DNA of 6,275 nt from Candidatus Scatomorpha stercoravium (lineage in GTDB: Bacteria; Bacillota; Clostridia; Oscillospirales; Oscillospiraceae): NCBI GenBank assembly GCA_018716005.1, contig DVKN01000053.1, forward strand, positions 1 through 6,275, in the 5' to 3' direction. A program made the translations under genes and the position numbers. The notes beneath the pieces were generated by a model. The model was not told where the DNA came from, did not search any database, and saw only the letters and a list, made by a program, of their open reading frames with translations. Below, in pieces: positions 1 to 5,491 of the stretch (position 1 is the first letter of the stretch; every line of letters begins with the position of its first letter).

Positions 1-1
1 G

Positions 2-916
2 GACCGGGACGGCCGCGGCATCCGCAGCCCCTACGGCGATAAATTCTCCGTCGAGGTGCCCGAGGGGAGCTATTATAGGGCCGTCGTCTTCGGCGGCGGG
101 GAGTGGTATATATCCCCGCACTCCGGCAGCGAGCGCTGCTGGCGGTGCAGCAGCGTCTTCACGCCCGCGGGGAGCCTCTTTTTCACCGCCGACGTCACTA
201 ATTCCGCCGGGGAGCGCGCAGACGGCTCCTCTCTCCCCGGCGGGGGCTGGGGCGTCTGGCGCATACCCTGCGAGGCCGAGGACGCGGAAAAGCTCGCCGG
301 CGTTGACCGCTGGTGGCTCACGGAGGACTTCCGCGCCGTCTGCGATGAGACGGCGCTCGAGAACGTCTTCCTCCTGCCCGAGGGCTGCGGGGATTTCGAG
401 ATACTCCTGAGCTATGACGGGACGCGGCTCTTCGTCATAAGCGCCGAGGGCGGCGCTCTCGCGCTCCGCGTGCTCTCCGCGGCGGACGGGGCGCTCATGC
501 AGAGCCTCACGCTCTTCACGGCCGCGGATCTCGGGGAAATGGGCGTGGAGCCGGACTTCGACGAGTTCCCGCTGCGGCATTATTCGCGGGAGGGCTGCGA
601 AATCTTCACTCTCGGCGACCGCGCCGCGGCGGCGGTGGAGCTCTCCGGCGGGGAATACGCCCTCGCGGCGGCCTTCGCCGTGCCCGTTCCCGAGGGCTGG
701 GGCGCGGGCGACTCCCTCGCCGGCCTCGCCTGCTCCGGCGGCCGCATGGCGGCGCTGTACTCGAGCGGGTACGGCAGGCTCGACATGAGCGTCTTTGACG
801 GCGGCGGGGAGCTCTTCCGCGAAACCGTCTCCCATCCCCTGCTGGAGGCGGCGGGCTTCGCCACGGGGCTCTATTGCTTTTACGACATCACTGCGGATTC
901 GGAGGTGCGGTCATGA
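2..916 (+). CDS. Unnamed extracytoplasmic-type protein, paralogue of the next gene (5' end missing)
   Basis: I do not recognise a named family. The frame is open to the left edge, so the gene starts outside the window; the GTG at 56 has no special claim to be the start. The visible part is 304 residues and ends in TGA at 914-916. Visible residues 74-91 form the block DGSSLPGGGWGVWRIPCE, which recurs almost unchanged in the downstream gene. After it come strand-rich segments such as LLSYDGTRLFVIS (visible 135-147), with the S-x-DG-x-x-L-x-V pattern often seen in beta-propeller blades; that fold is inferred. There is a CWRC pair at visible 46-49, eight cysteines in all, and only two lysines. 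The TGA overlaps the next ATG by four bases, so the two are translationally coupled. By analogy with the paralogue it is probably exported, but the N-terminus cannot be seen. It looks like a real gene from coding composition, paralogy and coupling; function unknown. Confidence 0.85.
   Translation, partial: DRDGRGIRSPYGDKFSVEVPEGSYYRAVVFGGGEWYISPHSGSERCWRCSSVFTPAGSLFFTADVTNSAGERADGSSLPGGGWGVWRIPCEAEDAEKLAGVDRWWLTEDFRAVCDETALENVFLLPEGCGDFEILLSYDGTRLFVISAEGGALALRVLSAADGALMQSLTLFTAADLGEMGVEPDFDEFPLRHYSREGCEIFTLGDRAAAAVELSGGEYALAAAFAVPVPEGWGAGDSLAGLACSGGRMAALYSSGYGRLDMSVFDGGGELFRETVSHPLLEAAGFATGLYCFYDITADSEVRS
901..906 (+). promoter_or_regulatory. Ribosome binding site deciding the start at 913
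   Basis: GGAGGT lies six bases before the ATG at 913, inside the end of the upstream gene. It selects 913 over an in-frame ATG at 874, which would add 13 residues (MLLRHHCGFGGAV) in front of the hydrophobic signal segment. The site also supports coupled translation across the ATGA overlap. Confidence 0.85.
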
Positions 917-2313
917 AAAAGGGCGCGGCGGCGCTGATTATGATATTCTTCCTCGCTCTCGGCTTCGCGGCATGGGGCGCGTATTCGCTCAATGATGACG
1001 CGCTCTCGCTCACGATAACGAGCGAGCCGCTCCTGGGCGAGAGCGCGCTCGGGGACTTCCCTGTGACGGAGCGCAGCCAGCTTGCGCTGCGGGTGCTGTT
1101 CACGGCGGACAGCGCCGGGGCGAACTCCGTCGAATGGCTCCGGGAGAGCGAGAGCTTCTACAGCTGGGAGCCCGTCCTCACCCTGGGCTCGTACAGCCCC
1201 TACTACGGCGTCACCTTCTCTACCTCGGGCTCCGGCTCGAGCCCGGAGGAGCTGCTGGACGCGGGCGGGGAAACCGAATTCTACGCCTGGGACGGCTTAG
1301 ACCGCAGCTTCATAGCCTATGCCTCCGAGAGGGCGGAGCCCGTCTGGGGCGAGCAGACCCTGCGGATAAGCCTCGGGGACTTTACCGGCGGATATCTCCC
1401 CGTCGGCGCGGTGCTGAACTCCGGCGATGGCGTGGACGTCAGCGAATACTTCCCCGTCCCCCTCCCAGAGGGCGCGGCGGCGGACGTGCGCATAACCCTC
1501 ACGCCCCCCGGCCCCGAAAACGGCTATTCGGGCAGCGTGAGCTACGACATAGAGCCCGCCCTCGGCGCGCAGTATCTGAGCGCTGCCGGCGGGGCCGTGG
1601 ACGCGGGAGAGTGGTCGTACTTCCTCTTTTACGCATACGAGGCGGACACAGACGGGGACTTCGTCCGCCGCCTCGACGGCTCCATGCTCCCCGGCGGCGG
1701 CTGGGGCGTCTGGCGCGTCCCCTGCGAGGGCGAGGGCGAGGAGCGCTCGCCGGACTTCGCCCGCGCGGAGCTCGTCGTCCCCATGGACTGGGGCTGGGAG
1801 GGCGCCTGCCTGGGCCTCTCGGACGACGGCGGCGAGCTGCTGGTCTTCACAACGGAGGGCCGGGAGCTCTGGCTGAACGCCTACTCCCTCGAGGGAGAGC
1901 CCGGCTCGCGCGTGCGGCTGAGCGACGGCTGGGAATACTACAACATCGACGGCCTCGAGGTGCTCACCGGCCAGGACTGCGCGGGCATAGATTGCGTGGG
2001 CGCGTTCTGCGCGGCGGTGAAATCCGGCGGCGAGTGGCGCGCGGCGGCGGCGCTCGAGCTTGATACCCTGCCCGGCGGCGGGGAGGAGTACGCCTACTGG
2101 TACGGCGAGCCCGAGATTACCTCCCGCGGCGGCCGCCTCGCGCTGCTGGTGGAAGACTCCCTCCTGCTGCCGGGGGAAGGGTACTCCGGCCGCATCCGTA
2201 TCCGCCGTCTCTGCGTATTCGAGGACGGCTCGCTCACGAGCTGCGAGCTCATACGCAGCCAGCTCGACGGCGTACGTGGCCGGATAGCGGCAGAAACCGT
2301 CTTCTCCGAATAA
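913..2313 (+). CDS. Unnamed membrane-anchored or secreted protein with C-terminal propeller-like region
   Basis: The product is 466 residues from the ATG at 913 (GGAGGT six bases upstream), ending in TAA. It begins MKK followed by a hydrophobic stretch at about 4-24. This is a Sec signal or an N-terminal anchor; there is no lipobox cysteine and no convincing AxA cleavage site, so an anchor is slightly favoured. Residues about 30-250 form an acidic, cysteine-free, Ser/Gly/Tyr-rich region. Residues 255-272 are the block DGSMLPGGGWGVWRVPCE, shared with the upstream gene, and the C-terminal ~200 residues align along their length with that paralogue (for example GLSDDGGELLVFTTEG at 301-316 with its LLSYDG segment). 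All seven cysteines lie in this second half. There are only three lysines, two of them at positions 2 and 3. The upstream stop overlaps this start, so both belong to one operon whose promoter is outside the window. No catalytic motif is visible. I infer an extracytoplasmic, disulfide-containing beta-rich protein of unknown role. Confidence 0.9.
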   Translation: MKKGAAALIMIFFLALGFAAWGAYSLNDDALSLTITSEPLLGESALGDFPVTERSQLALRVLFTADSAGANSVEWLRESESFYSWEPVLTLGSYSPYYGVTFSTSGSGSSPEELLDAGGETEFYAWDGLDRSFIAYASERAEPVWGEQTLRISLGDFTGGYLPVGAVLNSGDGVDVSEYFPVPLPEGAAADVRITLTPPGPENGYSGSVSYDIEPALGAQYLSAAGGAVDAGEWSYFLFYAYEADTDGDFVRRLDGSMLPGGGWGVWRVPCEGEGEERSPDFARAELVVPMDWGWEGACLGLSDDGGELLVFTTEGRELWLNAYSLEGEPGSRVRLSDGWEYYNIDGLEVLTGQDCAGIDCVGAFCAAVKSGGEWRAAAALELDTLPGGGEEYAYWYGEPEITSRGGRLALLVEDSLLLPGEGYSGRIRIRRLCVFEDGSLTSCELIRSQLDGVRGRIAAETVFSE

Positions 2314-2343
2314 AAAAGCGCCGCTCACTTTGGAGCGGCGCTT
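2312..2343 (-). terminator. Intrinsic terminator of the symporter transcription unit
   Basis: An 11-bp perfect stem (2316-2326 with 2333-2343) closes a six-base loop. Read on the minus strand it is followed by a run of T (complement of the A run at 2312-2317), the form of a Rho-independent terminator, and starts 10 bases past the symporter stop. Read on the plus strand the hairpin is followed by GCGCGTC with no T run, so it should work poorly for the convergent plus-strand genes. Confidence 0.9.
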
Positions 2344-2353
2344 GCGCGTCTTA

Positions 2354-3757
2354 TCAGCCTATTCCGCCCAGTATCGCGCCCGCGACGAGGGCAATCACGC
2401 ACAGCGGGACGTATATATAGCGGCCGAAGGGCATGAACCAGCCTCCGACGGGGCTCTTAGCGCCGAGGCTGACGGCGTCGAGGGCGGTCTGCTTCCTCAT
2501 GACGTAGAAGAACATGACCCCGGCGAGCATAGCGCCGAAGGGGCAGATGTAGATGCTGACCATGTCCATCCACTGGCTGGCCCAGGCCTGTATCAGCACG
2601 GCGGCGGCGAGGCCGAGGCCGTGCATGATGAGCACGGCGGGGATGCGGCCGAGCTTCGTCTTCTCCTGAAGGAAGGCGACGGGCGTCTCGTAGAGGTTTA
2701 TTATGCTCGTGAGCCCCGCGAAGAGCACGGCGGCGAAGAAGAATATGCCGAGCACGCGGCCGAAGCCGCCCATGCCGTTGAAGACCTCGGGCAGGGAGAC
2801 GAACATGAGCCCCGGGCCCTTGCTCGCGACGCCGGAGCCGGTCGTGGCCATGGCGGGGATTATTACGAAGGTGGCGACGAGGGCGGCGAGCGTGTCGAAG
2901 ACGGCGACGTTCCTCGCGGAGGACTTGATGTCCACGCCGCGGCCGAGGTAGCTGCCGTATATGACCGAGCCGCTGCCCGCGACGGAGAGCGAGAAGAAGG
3001 CCTGGCCGAAGGCGTAAATCCACACCTCCCAGTTCAAAAGCCCCTCCGGGTCGAGCGTAAATATGAACCTGTAGCCCTCGCCCGCGCCGGGGAGGGTCGC
3101 GATGTACACGGCCATCACGAGGAAGAGGGCGAAGAGCAGCGGGATCATGACCTTGCAGGCGAGCTCTATGCCCTTCGCTATGCCGAAGCACATTATCACC
3201 GCGCTGACGGCCACGGCGACGATTATCCACCAGGCGTTGCCGACGCCGAAGATGCCATTCGCGGTCACGAGGCCCACCGCCTCGCCGAGGGTGTCGGCCG
3301 TGGGCGCGGCGGCGTCGAAGGCGGAGCCTATCGCGGCCATGTCCTGGCCGAGGGCGAAGAGCTCGCCGCTTATGCTCATCTTCGTGTACTTGAATATCCA
3401 GCCCATGACCACGCTGTAGCCAATTGCGAGGCCCAGCGAGCCCACGACGGGCAGGACGCCTATGCCCTCGCCCACGCGGCGGCTTATGCCGCGGTCGGCG
3501 GCGGCCCTGCCGAAGGAGCCCACGGGCCCCGCGCCGCCCCAGCGGCCGAGGGCGAACTCCTCCATCACGCCCGAGCTCGCGATTATCACGACGAACAGGA
3601 AGTACGGCAGCAGGAAGGTGAGCCCGCCGTACTCGCTCACGAGATAGGGGAAGCGCCAGATGTTGGCCATGCCGACGGCAGAGCCGATGCAGGCTATGAT
3701 GAAGCCGAACTTGCTCGAGAAGCCGTCGGCCCTTATCTTTTCAGCTTTGTTTTCCAT
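2354..3757 (-). CDS. Sodium-dependent amino-acid symporter, NSS/SNF family
   Basis: This is a 467-residue inner-membrane transporter of the neurotransmitter:sodium symporter family (LeuT fold), predicted to import an amino acid or similar solute with Na+. TM1 (about 17-39) holds the family signature GSAVGMANIWRFPY. Gly29, at the LeuT Gly24 / monoamine-transporter Asp position, favours an amino-acid carboxylate substrate. TM3 has Tyr114 at the LeuT Tyr108 position. TM6 (about 245-268) reads FFSLSVAGSGSVIYGSY, and TM8 carries AGLTS with Thr350 and Ser351, the Na2-site pair. I count eleven membrane segments, the layout of MhsT and most bacterial members rather than the twelve of LeuT. The start is supported by GAGGTG five bases upstream of the ATG. 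Only 12 bases separate it from the stop of the upstream gene, so the two are very likely co-transcribed and end at the hairpin past its stop. Variants: Ala31 replaces the usual Gly after GM/GL in TM1, and GSGS replaces the commoner GMGA/GFGA in TM6. Exact substrate unknown; the family call is secure. Confidence 0.97.
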   Translation of the reverse strand: MENKAEKIRADGFSSKFGFIIACIGSAVGMANIWRFPYLVSEYGGLTFLLPYFLFVVIIASSGVMEEFALGRWGGAGPVGSFGRAAADRGISRRVGEGIGVLPVVGSLGLAIGYSVVMGWIFKYTKMSISGELFALGQDMAAIGSAFDAAAPTADTLGEAVGLVTANGIFGVGNAWWIIVAVAVSAVIMCFGIAKGIELACKVMIPLLFALFLVMAVYIATLPGAGEGYRFIFTLDPEGLLNWEVWIYAFGQAFFSLSVAGSGSVIYGSYLGRGVDIKSSARNVAVFDTLAALVATFVIIPAMATTGSGVASKGPGLMFVSLPEVFNGMGGFGRVLGIFFFAAVLFAGLTSIINLYETPVAFLQEKTKLGRIPAVLIMHGLGLAAAVLIQAWASQWMDMVSIYICPFGAMLAGVMFFYVMRKQTALDAVSLGAKSPVGGWFMPFGRYIYVPLCVIALVAGAILGGIG

Positions 3758-3769
3758 TTTTGCACCTCA

Positions 3770-5359
3770 TTATTTCAGCAGGCTCATTATGCCGTCCTCG
3801 CGTATCTGATCGCGCAGGGCGTCGAGCTCGGCGCCGATTATCTCGTCGAGCACCTCCATGCCGAGGAGCTCCACGGGGGCCTTGTCGTCGGTGAGGATGC
3901 GCTCCCCGCCCTCGACCGTGAACATATCGCCGCTGACGCGCTGCATTATGGCGGCGTATTCCTCGGGCAGAGAGACGCGGCGGCTCTCGAAGCGCGCGAG
4001 CGCGCCCTCGTCCGCGCTCGCGAAGAGCTCCATGTTCGTCCCGCCGCTCACGCGCACGGCATAGCAATGGGGGAAGACGGAGCGTATCGTGTCCATCAGG
4101 TACTCGTTCATGCTGCCCTCGCTCTCCGAGCGCATAGACATATTGACCACCATCACCCCGCCGGGCGCGAGGTGCTCATACACCTCGGTGAAGAACTCCA
4201 CGCTGCTCATCTGGAAGGGTATCGTGATGTCCTGATAGGCGTCGATCATTATGACGTCCCACTTCTCCTCCGAATCCGTGAGCCAGGCCCGGCCGTCGCC
4301 GACGATGGCGTTGACCTCCTCGGGGAGGCCGAAGTATTCGCGGGAGATGTCCACAATCTTCTCGTCTATCTCCACGCCGGTCACGGAGCAGCCGGGGAAG
4401 TATTCGAGGCACTGCTCGGCGAAGGTTCCGCTCCCGAGGCCGAGTATCAGGACGTCCTCCGCCTCCTCCGCCATGAGCGGCGCGGCGAGGGCGTAGTCGT
4501 AGTACATCCCGGTCATGCCGCCGTCCTTTATCTTTATCGACTGCACGCCGAAGGCGACGTTCGTCGAGAGCGCGATCCGGCGCTCGTCCTCCTTGACCTG
4601 GAGGTAGTTATAGATGCTCTCGTCCTCGAGCACTACGTCGTCCCCCTCCCAGAAGGCGAAGGAGTAGTTCATGGGCGCGAAGACGAGGGCGCATATTACG
4701 GCCGCGCAGACCGCGCTGCGCCCTATCCACCTGTGCCGCGAGATAAAGAAGGCGAGGGAAATCACGGCGAGAATCGCGGCGAAAATCAGGAAGGTGCGCG
4801 CCGTCCCGACCGCCGGTATCGTCACGAAGGTGGGCAGGAAGGTGCCGATGATGCTGCCTATCGTGTTGAGCGCCTCGAGCTCGCCGAGGGTCTTGCCGTT
4901 GTCGTCGAGGCTCTCGGTGGTGTATTTCATGAGCGAGGGCGTCACCGTGCCGAGCAGCATGAGCGGGAAGACGAAGAGCACAAGGCAGGAGCCCATCGAG
5001 GCCCAGACGAGGAAGTTGGACTTCACGAAGAGCGCGAGCAGGCCCGTCACGCCCGCGATGACATAGCGCCCGGCGAAGGGTATGAGCGCCGTCCAAATTG
5101 CGACCAGCAGCAGGCGCTTGAAGAGCCGCTCCGGCTCCGGATGCCTGTCCGCGCTGCGCCCACCCCAGACGTTGCCTATCGCCATGGCTATCATGATGGT
5201 GCCGATTATGACCGTCCACACTATCTGTGAGCTCGAAAAATACGGCGCCAGCAGCCGGCTCGCGCCGAGCTCTATCGCCATGACCGACATGCCCGAGAAG
5301 AACGACGTCGCGTATAAAAAGACCTTGCGCCCCAGGATAGGCGCGCCCTTAGCTTCCAT
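3770..5359 (-). CDS. Membrane-fused spermidine-synthase-like protein (fused MFS/spermidine synthase type)
   Basis: From the ATG at 5359 the product is 529 residues. The N-terminal ~230 residues hold about eight hydrophobic segments (near 12-32, 44-66, 80-97, 98-112, 116-138, 166-184, 188-206, 213-229), with the family motif AIELGASRLLAPYF at the end of the first. The C-terminal ~290 residues form a soluble Rossmann domain of the spermidine-synthase superfamily: SIYNYLQV (about 248-255), the nucleotide loop LGLGSGTF (Gly307-Gly309-Gly311), VEID (Glu330, ribose-binding position), GDGR (Asp355, adenine position), IDAYQD (Asp373, catalytic position) and LTDDKAPVE near the end. Two acidic residues of true aminopropyltransferases are replaced: the D of GGGDG by Ser310 and the second D of DSxD by Gln376. 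The domain should therefore bind an AdoMet-like cofactor, but spermidine synthesis is doubtful. It is the first gene of a unit with the sodium symporter 12 bases downstream. An in-frame ATG at 5401 lies next to the promoter -10 and is rejected as the start. Domain call secure; reaction and substrate unknown. Confidence 0.94.
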   Translation of the reverse strand: MEAKGAPILGRKVFLYATSFFSGMSVMAIELGASRLLAPYFSSSQIVWTVIIGTIMIAMAIGNVWGGRSADRHPEPERLFKRLLLVAIWTALIPFAGRYVIAGVTGLLALFVKSNFLVWASMGSCLVLFVFPLMLLGTVTPSLMKYTTESLDDNGKTLGELEALNTIGSIIGTFLPTFVTIPAVGTARTFLIFAAILAVISLAFFISRHRWIGRSAVCAAVICALVFAPMNYSFAFWEGDDVVLEDESIYNYLQVKEDERRIALSTNVAFGVQSIKIKDGGMTGMYYDYALAAPLMAEEAEDVLILGLGSGTFAEQCLEYFPGCSVTGVEIDEKIVDISREYFGLPEEVNAIVGDGRAWLTDSEEKWDVIMIDAYQDITIPFQMSSVEFFTEVYEHLAPGGVMVVNMSMRSESEGSMNEYLMDTIRSVFPHCYAVRVSGGTNMELFASADEGALARFESRRVSLPEEYAAIMQRVSGDMFTVEGGERILTDDKAPVELLGMEVLDEIIGAELDALRDQIREDGIMSLLK

Positions 5360-5366
5360 GCGGAGG

Positions 5367-5374
5367 CCCCCTTT
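5367..5374 (-). promoter_or_regulatory. Ribosome binding site deciding the start at 5359
   Basis: On the minus strand AAAGGGGG lies seven bases before the ATG at 5359. This supports starting at MEAKGAPILG rather than 14 residues earlier, where the alternative ATG would fall within the promoter spacer, upstream of any plausible transcript start. Confidence 0.75.
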
Positions 5375-5387
5375 GCATTCACAAAGG
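5370..5387. promoter_or_regulatory. Palindrome between promoter and ribosome binding site
   Basis: CCTTTG and CAAAGG (minus-strand reading) flank a six-base centre, TGAATG, giving a perfect 6-bp inverted repeat. It sits just after the -10 element, covers the predicted transcription start (about 5383), and its second arm contains the first part of the ribosome binding site. It could be a repressor operator or a small hairpin hiding the site. A 6-bp repeat is short enough to be chance, so the regulatory role is inference. Confidence 0.35.
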
Positions 5388-5389
5388 CT

Positions 5390-5418
5390 ATGATACCACA
5401 TCCCGCCCGTTTTGGAAA
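5390..5418 (-). promoter_or_regulatory. Sigma-A-type promoter with extended -10 for the 5359-2354 unit
   Basis: On the minus strand TATCAT (5395-5390) matches the -10 consensus at five of six positions. It is preceded by TGG, giving the extended -10 TGn, and lies 17 bases after TTTCCA (5418-5413), a four-of-six -35 match. Transcription would start near 5383, leaving a leader of about 24 bases before the ATG at 5359. The position is right: directly after the terminator of the upstream ZIP gene and before the first gene of the next unit. The -35 overlaps that terminator's T tract. Confidence 0.65.
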
Positions 5419-5451
5419 GAAAAAATACCGGCCCCGAAAACCCGGGGCCGG
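5417..5451 (-). terminator. Intrinsic terminator of the ZIP transporter gene
   Basis: A 9-bp all-G/C stem (5428-5436 with 5443-5451) closes a six-base loop. On the minus strand it is followed by TATTTTTTCTTT, a clear U tract. It lies 41 bases after the ZIP stop and separates that gene from the next transcription unit. Confidence 0.92.
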
Positions 5452-5491
5452 CAGAATACGGCCCTCGGCATTCAGGCCGCCGCCATTCGCC

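Noticed and set aside
874..912. Upstream ATG at 874 for the second orphan gene
   Set aside because: It would put 13 residues before the signal segment and deepen the overlap with the first gene; the ATG at 913 has a strong GGAGGT at ideal spacing.
1134..2063. Arg/Pro-rich 309-codon frame inside the second orphan gene
   Set aside because: Frame-shifted shadow of GC-rich coding sequence, with composition dominated by Arg, Gly and Pro and no start signals.
1297..2328. A 343-codon open frame antisense to the second orphan gene
   Set aside because: Same register effect; it closes at the single TTA leucine codon (residue 129) of the sense gene. The sense protein has a signal segment, a ribosome binding site and a paralogue.
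2330..5230. A 966-codon open frame on the plus strand, antisense to both minus-strand genes
   Set aside because: It is in codon register with both sense genes and stays open only because they almost never use TTA, CTA or TCA (the reverse complements of stops). It ends exactly where a TCA serine codon occurs. It starts with TTG inside a terminator hairpin, has no ribosome binding site, and its composition is His/Glu/Arg/Ala noise.
5360..5401. Longer N-terminus of the spermidine-synthase-like protein starting at 5401
   Set aside because: That ATG lies in the promoter spacer, upstream of the predicted transcript start, and its extra residues (MWYHSLCECKGGLR) read through the ribosome binding site.
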